64,000 nt of DNA from positions 1-64,000 of the forward strand of contig JAPLFQ010000012.1 in assembly GCA_026390595.1 (NCBI GenBank). Reading direction: 5' to 3'. Source of the DNA: Ignavibacteriales bacterium (lineage in GTDB: Bacteria; Bacteroidota; Ignavibacteria; UBA10030). Both the position numbers and the translations under genes were made by a program. Positions 44,831 through 54,852 of this stretch are shown here, one piece after another (the first letter of the stretch is position 1; every line of letters starts with the position of its first letter). A model generated the notes under the pieces. The model ran no database searches and was not told the DNA's origin. It saw nothing but the letters and a program-made list of their open reading frames with translations.

Positions 44831-46192
44831 ATGTTCTTCAGAATCCTCCTCCTCTGTTGTTTCGTTTCGCTCCTGTTGGATTCCTGCTCCTTCCTGCCGT
44901 TCCTGCGTCAGCGGGAGGATTTTGTGCGGGTGAAGGGGACGCACCTCATGCTCAATGGGAAACCATACTACTTCACCGGTGCCAACATGTGGTACGGATG
45001 CTATATCGGCTCACCGGGGGAGACGGGTGATCGGCCGCGCCTCCTGCGCGAGCTTGACTCATTGCGGGCAAACCACGTCGTCAATGTAAGGATTCTTGCA
45101 GCGTCGGAAGAAGGGTATATCAAGCGCTCCGTGAGACCTGTCATTCAACGCAAGCCGGGTGAAGTCGATGAACATCTCTTGCAGGGTCTCGACTTTCTTC
45201 TCGCCGAGATGGCAAAACGCAGGATGCACGCGGTACTCTATCTCAACAACTACTGGGAATGGTCCGGAGGAATGACGCAGTATAACGTCTGGACCGGAGC
45301 CAAGCCGGTCGACCCTGATGACACAACGCAAGGATGGGGGGCTTTCATGGATTTCTCCGCATCCTTCTACGCGAACGCGCCGGCCCAGAAACTGTTCCGT
45401 GAATATGCTCAGCGCATTATCACGAGGACAAATTCCTGCAACGAAAGAAAATACTCCGAGGACCCGACGATCATGGCCTGGCAGCTTGCCAATGAACCTC
45501 GCCCCGGGAGAGTTGGGATCACGTCGGAGAAAAATCTTCCCGATTTCTATCACTGGATCGATCAGACCGCTCTCTTCATTCACTCACTGGACACCATCCA
45601 CCTTGTCTCATCCGGATGTGAAGGAACGATTGGGACGCTCCAATCATCGGCATTTTTCCTCAGGTCACACAAGACACCACACATCGACTATCTTACCTTC
45701 CACCTGTGGCCGTTGAATTGGGGATGGTTCGACCCGAAGCGCATCGGCGAAACGCTTCCCGTCACAGAATCGAAAGCGCTCGATTACATCGCCGCTCATC
45801 TCGCGCTCGCCCGGCAGCTTGACAAACCCATCGTCATGGAGGAGTTCGGCCTTGATCGGGATGGAGGAGAAATACTGCAAGGCACTCCCGTGACGGCGCG
45901 CGACCGTTATTTCCGGGTAATCCTAGACGCAGTCCGCGACTCCGCGCAGGCCGGCTCCCCCATCGCAGGATGCAACTTCTGGGGATGGGGAGGAGAGGCC
46001 GCGGCGAAACATCCGGATGGGATCTGGAGAATAGGTGATCCATTCATGTGCGATCCGCCGCATGAACCACAGGGGCGGAATTCAGTTTTCATAGGCGACC
46101 GATCGACAATCCGGATCATCAGAGAAAGCGGAGACAGCATGCTCCGATTGACTGACCGCAAACCGAGCGCTCCTCCCGCGGCGGATAGATGA
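44831..46192 (+). CDS. GH5-type endo-beta-mannanase lipoprotein
   Basis: 453 residues from the ATG at 44831. The N-terminus is a lipoprotein signal (FRILLLCCFVSLLLDSC) with the lipidated Cys at residue 19, so the enzyme is membrane-anchored. The barrel is typical of GH5 subfamily 7 mannanases: LNGKPYYFTGANMWYGCYIG, VVNVRILAASEEG, LNNYWEWSGGMTQY, acid/base Glu in IMAWQLANEPRPG, FHLWPLNWGWFD and nucleophile Glu in PIVMEEFGLDRDG. It should cut beta-1,4-mannan backbones. No T9SS tail. It may act with the GH5-like T9SS enzyme encoded nearby. Confidence 0.9.
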   Translation: MFFRILLLCCFVSLLLDSCSFLPFLRQREDFVRVKGTHLMLNGKPYYFTGANMWYGCYIGSPGETGDRPRLLRELDSLRANHVVNVRILAASEEGYIKRSVRPVIQRKPGEVDEHLLQGLDFLLAEMAKRRMHAVLYLNNYWEWSGGMTQYNVWTGAKPVDPDDTTQGWGAFMDFSASFYANAPAQKLFREYAQRIITRTNSCNERKYSEDPTIMAWQLANEPRPGRVGITSEKNLPDFYHWIDQTALFIHSLDTIHLVSSGCEGTIGTLQSSAFFLRSHKTPHIDYLTFHLWPLNWGWFDPKRIGETLPVTESKALDYIAAHLALARQLDKPIVMEEFGLDRDGGEILQGTPVTARDRYFRVILDAVRDSAQAGSPIAGCNFWGWGGEAAAKHPDGIWRIGDPFMCDPPHEPQGRNSVFIGDRSTIRIIRESGDSMLRLTDRKPSAPPAADR

Positions 46193-46338
46193 TGAGATGC
46201 GGTTCCAGAGATCGGCCATGAAACACCCCTGCTGGCACACCCCGCTCTTGAGTTAATTCTCGTCAATATCTAACTACAATGAGGGATCGCCGCGGCTAGT
46301 CCGCTATTCAGACTGTTCTGTCGGCCGTCCAGCTTACC

Positions 46339-46367
46339 TTGCTTGTCCTTCGTTTTCTGGGTATATT
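46339..46367 (+). promoter_or_regulatory. Sigma-70-like promoter for the rfaE genes
   Basis: TTGCTT (46339-46344), a 17-base spacer and TATATT (46362-46367). The -10 equals those of the toxin-antitoxin and TPP-riboswitch promoters; the -35 matches four of six consensus bases. The start codon of rfaE1 is 34 bases downstream. Confidence 0.5.
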
Positions 46368-46400
46368 GGCTGAAAATCCAGCATAAATAGAGGTACGATT

Positions 46401-47390
46401 TTGGTAACCTTTACAAACTCCCGTTTACAAACCCTTTTTGAAAATCTCGCGGGAAAGCGCGTTGCGGTGATCGGGGACTTGATGCTCGACCGCTATTTCT
46501 GGGGATCTGTCACCAGGATGTCTCCGGAGGCCCCCGTTCCGGTGGTCGAGGTAGAATCTGAATCGACCCGGCTGGGTGGAGCAGCGAATGTCGCGAACAA
46601 TATAGCCTCCCTTGGCGGGATACCGTTCATGGTAGGTGTGGTTGGCGGCGACGATTCAGGTAAGGCGCTGACCTCTATTGTGGCGGAAAGCGGATTTCGA
46701 ACCGAGGGCATTCTCGTTGATCTGGCCCGTCCGACGACGGTAAAAACTAGAGTGATCGCCCACCATCAGCACGTCGTTCGGGTGGACAGGGAGGTCAAGA
46801 ACGATATTGACGAAAGCGTCCAGAGCCGACTGATTGATGTGCTCCGTCGCAATGCGGGATCGCTCGATGCGATCATCATCGAAGACTACAACAAGGGGGT
46901 CGTTGTCAAGAACTTCATCAGAGAAGTGATCGACTTCGCCGTCCAGAATCGGATCATTATTACGGTTGACCCGAAGTTTCATAACTTCTTCGAATTCAAA
47001 CACGTCACGGTGTTCAAACCGAACCGCAAAGAAACTGAAGAAGCGCTTGGTGTCCGGCTGAACGATCAGGCAAGCGTCGAGCAAGCTGGACGAACGCTGG
47101 TCGAGCGGCTCAACGCGCAGAACGTGCTCCTCACGCTTGGCGAACGGGGAATGACGCTGGTCGAAGGGGATGGCCGGATGACGCACGTGCCTACCGCGGC
47201 CCGGAAGGTCTCTGATGTCTCGGGCGCCGGCGATACGGTGATATCGACCCTGACCATGGTGCTCGCTGCCGGAGGGTCAATTCGAGAAGCGTCGATGCTC
47301 GCCAACATTGCAGGGGGGATCGTATGCGGAGAAGTGGGCATTGTGCCCATCGACCCATCAGTGTTGCGTACCAGTGTAACAAGTTCCTGA
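46401..47390 (+). CDS. rfaE1: D-glycero-beta-D-manno-heptose-7-phosphate kinase
   Basis: 329 residues, PfkB/ribokinase fold. It phosphorylates heptose-7-phosphate at C1 in ADP-heptose synthesis for the lipopolysaccharide inner core. Motifs: RVAVIGDLMLDRYFWGSVTR, SPEAPVPVVE, LGGAANVANNIASLGG and the catalytic/ATP motif SDVSGAGDTVIST. The start is TTG at 46401 with AGAGGT upstream. The cytidylyltransferase partner follows 20 bases later as a separate gene, rather than fused as in E. coli HldE. Confidence 0.94.
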   Translation: MVTFTNSRLQTLFENLAGKRVAVIGDLMLDRYFWGSVTRMSPEAPVPVVEVESESTRLGGAANVANNIASLGGIPFMVGVVGGDDSGKALTSIVAESGFRTEGILVDLARPTTVKTRVIAHHQHVVRVDREVKNDIDESVQSRLIDVLRRNAGSLDAIIIEDYNKGVVVKNFIREVIDFAVQNRIIITVDPKFHNFFEFKHVTVFKPNRKETEEALGVRLNDQASVEQAGRTLVERLNAQNVLLTLGERGMTLVEGDGRMTHVPTAARKVSDVSGAGDTVISTLTMVLAAGGSIREASMLANIAGGIVCGEVGIVPIDPSVLRTSVTSS

Positions 47391-47410
47391 TTTCAAACCA
47401 GACCACGCCA

Positions 47411-47899
47411 ATGGGCAAAATTCTTTCTCGCAATGAACTCGTTCAAGTCCGCCGGCAGATCAAGGCGGAGGGCAAACGCGTCGTATTTACGAACGGGTGT
47501 TTCGACATCCTTCATCGGGGTCATGTCGACTACCTTACCAGGGCCAAAGGTCAGGGGGACATACTCATTGTTGGGCTCAACACGGACAGTTCTGTTCAGC
47601 GCTTGAAAGGCCCTTCGCGGCCTGTCGTCGAAGAGGCGGACAGGGCAGTGGTCATTGCGGCCCTTGCCGTCGTTGACTATGTCTGTCTGTTTGATGAAGA
47701 CACGCCCTATGAGTTGATCAGCGCGCTCGTCCCCGATATCCTCGTGAAGGGGGCCGATTGGTCCGTGAATGATATTGTCGGAAAGGACGTTGTAGAGGCC
47801 GCAGGCGGAGCAGTCCACACCATCGAATTCCTCCCCAATCGTTCCACCAGCAAGATCATTCAGAAGATTGCTCAGACTGTGCACCCGCAGCCGAAATGA
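47411..47899 (+). CDS. rfaE2: D-glycero-beta-D-manno-heptose-1-phosphate adenylyltransferase
   Basis: 162 residues from the ATG at 47411; an open frame continues upstream to 47324 but overlaps rfaE1. The nucleotidyltransferase motif is clear: VVFTNGCFDILHRGHVDYL, then VGLNTDSSVQRLKGPSRPV, DRAVVIAAL and PNRSTSKIIQKI. It transfers AMP to heptose-1-phosphate, completing ADP-heptose formation after RfaE1. The pair supports a Gram-negative envelope with heptose-containing LPS. Confidence 0.94.
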   Translation: MGKILSRNELVQVRRQIKAEGKRVVFTNGCFDILHRGHVDYLTRAKGQGDILIVGLNTDSSVQRLKGPSRPVVEEADRAVVIAALAVVDYVCLFDEDTPYELISALVPDILVKGADWSVNDIVGKDVVEAAGGAVHTIEFLPNRSTSKIIQKIAQTVHPQPK

Positions 47900-47961
47900 G
47901 TCGTTTCAATTCCCGGGGTGCTCGAGAGCGATACGCATCAACATGAACAAGCCGGAATTCC

Positions 47962-50900
47962 GTGCGAAAATTCTTCCGAACAACATATGCTCTCGCTGTC
48001 ATCGTACTATTCGTCGTCGTGGCGGTTCTCGGTTTCACGCAGACGAAGGTGTTCCGTTCCTACTTGCGTACCCGTCTGATCGAGACGGTCGCTTCCGGGA
48101 TCCACGCCGACCTCACACTGGGAGAAATTGAAGGCAACCTTTTCACGGGGTTCCACGCAGAGAATGTCGTTCTCAGTCGTGATGGGGACTCACTCCTCAC
48201 TGTGAAAAGGGTCGACGCGAAGTACGATCCGTTGAGCCTGCTTGCCAAGAACGTCTCTGTTTCACGTATTACCCTGACGAGCCCTGTTATCGATCTGAAG
48301 CGCTCCAAACAGGGCATGTGGAATGTCGAGCCCCTTTTTCGGTCTTCTTCGAAGGACAGCACCTCTTCATCCTGGACAATCAATCTCAAGCAAATACAGA
48401 TTCTGCAGGGCAAAGTGCACCTTTTCGATTCGCTCGATCTGGCCGCCCGGGAAGCCGATAGCTCGCTGCAGATCTGGCCGGGGAGAATTGACTACGCGAA
48501 TCTCGACCTCGATTCCCTTCATCTTGATGCGGGTTTGCATATTCACTCACGCCGGATTCAACTCGCCCTTCGATCGTTTGCCTGCAATCTGCTTCAACCC
48601 CGGTTTCAGATCAGGGAGCTCACGGGTGATTTTCTTCTTGCCCCGGCGACTGTCGCGGTCCAGAAGCTCAGCCTCCTGACTGGAAGATCACACGTCAAAC
48701 TGGATGCGCGACTGGACAGCGTCGACATCACAGGCGTCAAGGACCTCGCGCAGCTTGAGTTGGCACCACTCTCTGCGCATCTCAGCATCGGACGACTCGA
48801 TTTCGGAGAATTGAAGCAATTTGTCGGAAGACCGGTCGCATTCCTCGAACAGGAAGTTGCAGGTCAGGTCGACATTGAAGGGCGATTTGGATCGATGGAT
48901 GTGCGCAATGTGACCTTGCACACCGGTGCTACATCGGTAAGGATCGCAGGCACGCTGACCAACTCTCATCATCCTCAGGATCTCGAGCTTGACCTCGCCT
49001 GTGTCAGGAACAGGATCGACCCCGACGATATCCATCGCTTGATGCCCACGCTTCGCCTGCCCGATCTCTCTGCCTTCGGGCCGGTGGAATATGACCTTCG
49101 GTTCAAAGGCAAGCCCCTCGCTTTCAATGTCCGCGTCGCAAGCAGCTCGCGGGTGGGGAACATTGATGTCGATGGGACCCTTGATCTCCGTGAGCCTCTG
49201 ATCTCGTATGACGGTGTTCTGAGAACTTCCGATTTCAATCTTGCCCGGCTGGCAGGCGACAGCTCGCTCGTGAGCAGAATCAGATCAACAATCACATTCC
49301 AGGGAAGAGGTGTCCGTCTCTCCGAGATGACGGGAGTTGTACGTGCGGAAATTGATTCATCGGATTTCTACGGACTCCCACTGACCCGTTCGATCGTCGT
49401 TGTCGACGTCGTTGATCGTACGGTGCGTCCACGTGTATCTCTCCATCTTGGTTCAGCCAGAATTGATCTCGGCGGGACGCTCCAGATGAAGCCGAAGGAT
49501 CTGGTGGGATATGACATCTCCGGTCGCATCAACTCACTGAACCTGGCCGACATTACGAAGAACGACGACCATACGAGCGACATATCGTTTGACGTGCAGG
49601 CACAAGGGGACTTAAAGTCGTTGCGGGCAATCTCGGGGCGCGGCGCGTTAAATGTGTTCCGTTCGTCGATTGATACCGTACAATTTGCCGGAGGACCTGC
49701 AGCCATCCGGATCAACACGCTTGATGCGAGTCCGCAGACCCTTTCCGTCACCTCGGATATCTTTGATCTCGACGTGAATGGGCGGTTCACCCCGGCCACA
49801 GTGGCGACCGCTCTTGTACGAGGTGGCACGCTGATTGGCGAAGCGATAGCATACCGTATCAACTCCCTCGACGCGTTGCGCAATGCTGCGGGCGATCAAC
49901 AGGCGGTGAAGGATTTCCACACGATGGTCTCGTCCATTCGCGATACCGTGGATTATTCATTTTCAGTGAATCTCAAGGACTGTTACCCCATTGGTATAGC
50001 ACTCGGAAGAGAACTAGAAGGAAGCCTCGGAATCAACGGCCGCGTTCGCGAGGAAGCACAGGGAATACAACTCAGTGCGAAGGCGAAGGTTGAGGTATTT
50101 CGTTACGGCGATGAGAAATTGAACCTCGGGATGGAGATGGGGACGGTCTCATTCAGCGCCGATGGACTTTCGACGAGGGATCTGCTTCATTCGATGAAAT
50201 TGTCGTTGGGGGCGAAGGCGAAACGATTCGATGTTCAGGGCCTTCAAACCGCGAACCTCGCAATTGACCTGAATATGCTCGCAGATTCGAGCCATTTTGC
50301 AGTTGAGGCGATGCTTGATTCCGTGGTGACAGTGCGGGGGCGTGGGTCGGCTCACTACGTCGATCGACTCTTCGCGTTCACTTTAGACCGACTCCAGGCG
50401 CAGTTCACTTCTCATGACTTTATAAACTCGGGGCCAGTCATTTTCAAAGTGGGAAAAGACGGGCTTCAGATCTCGAATTTCCTTCTGCACCATGAAGACG
50501 AGGAAGTGAGCGTTGCAGGGCTATTCAATTCCGGGGGAACGTCGAATCTCGCCGCTTCGGTCCACAACGTTTTAGTCAACAACATACCGAAAGTGGTTCG
50601 ACGGACTGCCTCCATTGAATCACTGCCGCCGATGAGTGGCATTGTGAATGCAAATGCCACGTTCGATGGAAGTCTTGAGAAGCCGAGGTTCTCCCTCGAC
50701 ATGAATGCGACAGGCGTTCACTATCAACAGCGGCCATTTGGTACGGTGCAGATCCGCTCTTCATACGCTGATCGTCTTCTGACAATTTTCGCTCAGCTCC
50801 AAAGTCAGCCAGACAGCATGACATCGACGCCCGAATTGCTCGTGAACGGCACCGTCCCTTATGATCTCTCTCTCACGGGAGAATCCAATGGAAAGCTCGA

Positions 50901-52479
50901 AGGGGAGATGAACCTTGATGTTCAATCCAAAGACTTCCGGCTCGAATTTCTTGATCCGTTCATACCCGAGCTAAGCAATCTCAGCGGCCATCTGGTCTGT
51001 GATGTGAAATTGCGCGGAACGGTTGAATCTCCTGCGTATGCAGGATCCATGGTTATTCAGAATGCACGATTTCTCTTCGATCCGCTTGGAATCCAATATC
51101 TCGTGGATGGTAGACTTGTTCCGAACGGAAGGCAAATCGCGTTCGAGAATGCGACCGTTCGAAACATTCCTGAAGATCGGCCGGATGGGAAGCTGAATCT
51201 TTCAGGGAGTTTTTCGCTCGAGGGGCTCAAGATCAAGGATTTTGACCTCGTGGCAAACGGGCAGTTGCTTGTGATGAAGGAGAGCGCGAGGCGGTCAAAC
51301 CAGGGACTCTATGGAGATCTCGTTCCCGGCACTGGCCCCCTTGGCATCACCTGGAAAGGAAGCCCATCCCGTTCCTTTGTCAGCGGCGAGGTTTTCACCA
51401 AGTACGCAAACCTCACATTGCCTCCGGCGGTGCAAACGCAGGATCTCCCCAACAGGAGCATCGAAGTCAAGGTGATTGACGACCTGAAAAAGGATTCTGC
51501 CTCGACCCAGATGAAGGAGGGCCAATCGGGACCCGCCGTAAAAACTGCGACTCTTCGCTCAGCCAAAGCGCTGGCCGCCGTCCAGGAGGAACCGGCTCCC
51601 TCTCAGAAGTCGTTTCTTGATAATATCGTCTACAACCTGGCGATCGAAACCCAGGGTGTTACGCAGCTCAGGTTCGTCTTCAGCAATTTCACAAACGAGC
51701 AATTGCTGGCCGAGCTGAAGGGGAGAACCGTTTTTACCCGGGATGGCGATCAAATGCATTTGACTGGAGAGCTCGAGCTGGGGAATAGGTCGTACTATAA
51801 CAACTTCAAGAAACTGGACGCGACGGGGCGAGTCAATTTCACAGGCGATCCCGTCAACCCTGAGCTTGATGTGGTGGCAACGTATGAAGGAGTTGGTACG
51901 AGGGGTCCCAGTGGATCCTCCAAAGTCGTCGTCAAAGTCTTCATCACCGGCACAAGGGACCAACCCAAAGTGAAAATGGGGCTTGCTGAATATGATCAGC
52001 TTGGCAACCTGATGAAGGAAAGGCCCGATAAGGAAGGAGATGCAATCGCGTTCCTCGTCACCGGATCGTTCCGTGATGAACTTACGCAACAGGACAAACT
52101 ATCCCTCGCCGGATCATCAGTGTTGGGCGGAGTCGCCTCATCAATTCTCTCTGGTCCATTGACCGACCTTCTGCGCAAGGAATTCGGTATTGTCCGGTCT
52201 GTAGATGTTCTCTACTATGGGGGTGGCACGCTCCAGGAATCAGCCGATGTGCGGTTGACAGGAGAACTGGGTGATGCCGTGTTCCGGTTGGGGGGGCGGG
52301 TCCTGAGCGATCTGAACAACACGAATATCAGCATGCAGCTTCCCATGAGCGCCATCGTGGGCTCCGAAAAATGGCGTAATCTTGTGCTGGAAGCCGAACG
52401 GACCGTGCAGGGCATCGAAACCGTTGACCAGCGCAGAGAATCAAAAGGTGTCCGGCTCCTGTACAGAATTATTTTCTGA
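47962..52479 (+). CDS. TamB/AsmA-like giant envelope protein (DUF490)
   Basis: 1505 residues. One N-terminal membrane anchor (TYALAVIVLFVVVAVLGFTQ) is followed by a very long, repetitive beta-rich region: LTLGEIEGNLFTGFHAENVV, VKRVDAKYDPLSLLAKNVSV, ITLTSPVIDLKRSKQGMW are the standard opening of TamB/AsmA-like proteins. The C-terminal TamB domain is recognisable from NPELDVVATYEGVGTRG, VVKVFITGTRDQPKVKM, AIAFLVTGSFRDEL and the final barrel-like strand VRLLYRIIF. Family members bridge inner and outer membranes, with roles in phospholipid transport or outer-membrane protein assembly. The start is GTG at 47962. No Omp85/TamA gene adjoins it. Confidence 0.87.
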   Translation: MRKFFRTTYALAVIVLFVVVAVLGFTQTKVFRSYLRTRLIETVASGIHADLTLGEIEGNLFTGFHAENVVLSRDGDSLLTVKRVDAKYDPLSLLAKNVSVSRITLTSPVIDLKRSKQGMWNVEPLFRSSSKDSTSSSWTINLKQIQILQGKVHLFDSLDLAAREADSSLQIWPGRIDYANLDLDSLHLDAGLHIHSRRIQLALRSFACNLLQPRFQIRELTGDFLLAPATVAVQKLSLLTGRSHVKLDARLDSVDITGVKDLAQLELAPLSAHLSIGRLDFGELKQFVGRPVAFLEQEVAGQVDIEGRFGSMDVRNVTLHTGATSVRIAGTLTNSHHPQDLELDLACVRNRIDPDDIHRLMPTLRLPDLSAFGPVEYDLRFKGKPLAFNVRVASSSRVGNIDVDGTLDLREPLISYDGVLRTSDFNLARLAGDSSLVSRIRSTITFQGRGVRLSEMTGVVRAEIDSSDFYGLPLTRSIVVVDVVDRTVRPRVSLHLGSARIDLGGTLQMKPKDLVGYDISGRINSLNLADITKNDDHTSDISFDVQAQGDLKSLRAISGRGALNVFRSSIDTVQFAGGPAAIRINTLDASPQTLSVTSDIFDLDVNGRFTPATVATALVRGGTLIGEAIAYRINSLDALRNAAGDQQAVKDFHTMVSSIRDTVDYSFSVNLKDCYPIGIALGRELEGSLGINGRVREEAQGIQLSAKAKVEVFRYGDEKLNLGMEMGTVSFSADGLSTRDLLHSMKLSLGAKAKRFDVQGLQTANLAIDLNMLADSSHFAVEAMLDSVVTVRGRGSAHYVDRLFAFTLDRLQAQFTSHDFINSGPVIFKVGKDGLQISNFLLHHEDEEVSVAGLFNSGGTSNLAASVHNVLVNNIPKVVRRTASIESLPPMSGIVNANATFDGSLEKPRFSLDMNATGVHYQQRPFGTVQIRSSYADRLLTIFAQLQSQPDSMTSTPELLVNGTVPYDLSLTGESNGKLEGEMNLDVQSKDFRLEFLDPFIPELSNLSGHLVCDVKLRGTVESPAYAGSMVIQNARFLFDPLGIQYLVDGRLVPNGRQIAFENATVRNIPEDRPDGKLNLSGSFSLEGLKIKDFDLVANGQLLVMKESARRSNQGLYGDLVPGTGPLGITWKGSPSRSFVSGEVFTKYANLTLPPAVQTQDLPNRSIEVKVIDDLKKDSASTQMKEGQSGPAVKTATLRSAKALAAVQEEPAPSQKSFLDNIVYNLAIETQGVTQLRFVFSNFTNEQLLAELKGRTVFTRDGDQMHLTGELELGNRSYYNNFKKLDATGRVNFTGDPVNPELDVVATYEGVGTRGPSGSSKVVVKVFITGTRDQPKVKMGLAEYDQLGNLMKERPDKEGDAIAFLVTGSFRDELTQQDKLSLAGSSVLGGVASSILSGPLTDLLRKEFGIVRSVDVLYYGGGTLQESADVRLTGELGDAVFRLGGRVLSDLNNTNISMQLPMSAIVGSEKWRNLVLEAERTVQGIETVDQRRESKGVRLLYRIIF

Positions 52480-52534
52480 TTGTCAAACTATTTGACGTAC
52501 CCAAGCGTCTAATCTCATATCAACCGAGGCTCAT

Positions 52535-54730
52535 ATCATCGAAACCGTTGAGAACAAAATCCTGGCCTTTCTGGCGCGGTATCCAAACGAGGCTTTCAAA
52601 TCGAAAGAACTTGCCCGTCGTCTCAGCTTCAAGTCGCAGCAGGACTACCAGATATTCAAAGAGGCGCTTCGCGTGCTGGTGAATGCGAACAAAGTGAAGC
52701 GAATCAAAGGGGGAAGGTTCGGTCATTTTGAAATCCCCCAGAGTGTCGCGGGGATTTTCAAGATGACGAAACAGGGATTCGGTACTGTGCTCGCGGAAGG
52801 GAGCGGCGATGTCGTTTCCATCGCTCCCCGAGACAGGGGTATGGCCGTCCACGGAGACACGGTGGAGGTTTCTCTGTTCGCTCAGTCGTCCAAGCGCTTG
52901 GAGAAGGGACAGCCGCGCGAAGGTGAAGTCATCAAGATCGTTCAACGCGGAAGAACCGAACTTGTCGGTACACTGGAGCGCAGCAAAAACTTCTTCATCG
53001 TCATACCCGATGACCGCAAGATCGCGCGCGATGTTTTTGTCGACAAGGAGTTTCTCAACAAGGCGGTACCCGGCGACAAGGTCGTCGTCAAGATCGAGGA
53101 GTGGGGAGTCGGTCATTTAAATCCCGAGGGACGCGTCGTCGAGGTCCTCGGAAAGGCGGGGGAGGTATCCGCCGAGCTGAAGTCAGTTATCCGCGAGTTC
53201 AAGCTCCCGCTTCATTTTCCGCCCGAGGTCATGCGAGAGGCGGAGTCCCTGCCGGCAGCGATTCCGGATTCGGAGATCATGGAGCGGCTCGATCTTCGAG
53301 GCGAATTGTGTTTCACCATCGATCCGGAGGACGCCAAGGATTTCGATGACGCGGTGTCGTTAACCGAGCTTCCGGGAGGTGATTGCCGTTTGGGCGTTCA
53401 CATCGCCGATGTGTCGTTCTATGTGAAAGAAGGGGGTGAGGTGGACCGTGAAGCGCTCAAGCGGGGAACGAGCGTATACTTTCCGAATATGGTGGTCCCC
53501 ATGATTCCCGAACGTTTGTCCAACATGCTCTGCAGTCTTCGGCCAGACGAGGACCGGCTTACGTATTCTGTCCTCATGACCGTCACGGCGAAGGGGACGG
53601 TGAAGGACTATGACATCGTCGAATCGATCATTCGGAGCAAGCGGCGGTTTTCGTATGAAGAAGTCGAGAAGCTCCTCGATGTCCCGGCAGGCCAGACATC
53701 CGGCGCCGGAGTAGACGAAAAGACGCTCGCGTCGGTGCATGCAATGCAGAAGCTCAGCACGATGTTGACGAAGAAGAGGCTTAAGGAGGGAAGCATAGAT
53801 TTCGAAACGGCGGAAGCGAAGTTCTATTTTGACGCGGAGGGAAAACCTTCGGAGATTCACAAGAAAGCCCGATTGCGCAGCCACCGGTTGGTGGAGGAAT
53901 TCATGCTTCTGGCCAACCAGGTCGTGGCCCGGCATATTGGCCTTGCGAAGAAGGAAGACCATCGGAAGCCGTTTCTTTATCGTATTCATGATTCACCCGA
54001 TCCTGACCGGATCCGTGAGCTTGCGGCGTTCGTCGAGCCGTTCGGGTACAAGCTCCGTGTCGATGTCGGCGTTCCGTCGAAGGATTTGCAGAAACTGCTT
54101 GACCAGGTTCAGGGTACCGAGGTGGAAAACGTGATCAACAAGGTCGCGTTGCGCGCGATGGCGAAAGCCATCTATTCCGAGCAGAACATCGGTCACTATG
54201 GACTCGGGTTTGAGTACTATTCACATTTTACGTCTCCGATTCGTCGCTATCCGGATCTCGTCATTCACAGGCTCCTGAAAGACTATGCCAGGTCTGCGTC
54301 GGTCGAGCGTCGGAATGAGATTGCGAAACGTCTGCCGTTCATTGCGAAGCAATCGTCGGCGATGGAGCGGGTGGCGATGGAGGCAGAACGGGCGGGGGTG
54401 AAAGTGATGCAGGTGGAGTTCATGAAGCGGCACGTCGGCGACGAGTTTCATGGGGTCATCTCGGGCGTGATGCGTTTTGGCATCTTCATCGAAATCACCG
54501 ATCTCCTTGTCGAAGGGCTCGTCCATGTCAGGGATCTCAATGATGACTACTATGAATACGACGAGAAAAAGTACGCTCTCATCGGAAGCAGGACGGGGAA
54601 ACGGTACCGCCTTGGCGACGCAGTGCAGGTGAAGGTGCTACGGGTCAATCCCGAGGAACGGGAGATAGACTTCGCTATCCTCGGATCTGAACAGGATGAG
54701 GCGCCCCCTCAACGCAGGCGCCGCAGGTAA
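52535..54730 (+). CDS. rnr: Ribonuclease R (RNB-domain 3'-5' exoribonuclease)
   Basis: Processive 3'-5' exoribonuclease of the RNase II/R family. The frame encodes an N-terminal winged-helix (ENKILAFLARYPNEAFKSKE, LARRLSF), OB cold-shock domains (TKQGFGTVLAEG, DRGMAVHGDTVEV), the RNB domain with metal-binding Asp residues in TIDPEDAKDFDDAVSL and HIADVSFYV, SNMLCSLRPDEDRLTYSV, YSHFTSPIRRYPDLVIHR, and a C-terminal S1 domain (FHGVISGVMRFGIFIEI). The start is odd: the winged-helix frame is open from 52496 but has no ATG, GTG or TTG before a GTG at 52673, which lies inside that domain. The coordinate used here is an ATC at 52535, five bases after a GAGG; start at 52673 would drop the helix domain. 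Confidence 0.88.
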   Translation: MIETVENKILAFLARYPNEAFKSKELARRLSFKSQQDYQIFKEALRVLVNANKVKRIKGGRFGHFEIPQSVAGIFKMTKQGFGTVLAEGSGDVVSIAPRDRGMAVHGDTVEVSLFAQSSKRLEKGQPREGEVIKIVQRGRTELVGTLERSKNFFIVIPDDRKIARDVFVDKEFLNKAVPGDKVVVKIEEWGVGHLNPEGRVVEVLGKAGEVSAELKSVIREFKLPLHFPPEVMREAESLPAAIPDSEIMERLDLRGELCFTIDPEDAKDFDDAVSLTELPGGDCRLGVHIADVSFYVKEGGEVDREALKRGTSVYFPNMVVPMIPERLSNMLCSLRPDEDRLTYSVLMTVTAKGTVKDYDIVESIIRSKRRFSYEEVEKLLDVPAGQTSGAGVDEKTLASVHAMQKLSTMLTKKRLKEGSIDFETAEAKFYFDAEGKPSEIHKKARLRSHRLVEEFMLLANQVVARHIGLAKKEDHRKPFLYRIHDSPDPDRIRELAAFVEPFGYKLRVDVGVPSKDLQKLLDQVQGTEVENVINKVALRAMAKAIYSEQNIGHYGLGFEYYSHFTSPIRRYPDLVIHRLLKDYARSASVERRNEIAKRLPFIAKQSSAMERVAMEAERAGVKVMQVEFMKRHVGDEFHGVISGVMRFGIFIEITDLLVEGLVHVRDLNDDYYEYDEKKYALIGSRTGKRYRLGDAVQVKVLRVNPEEREIDFAILGSEQDEAPPQRRRRR

Positions 54731-54852
54731 TCCGGTGGAACCGATAGAGCCGCTGCTGTTGTTGAAGAGAAGGGGGCTGAATTGTATCTCGGGGTGATGT
54801 TCTCTACAATCCATTCAATCTGAAAGACCGGAGTATCACAGTGGGAGTGTGT

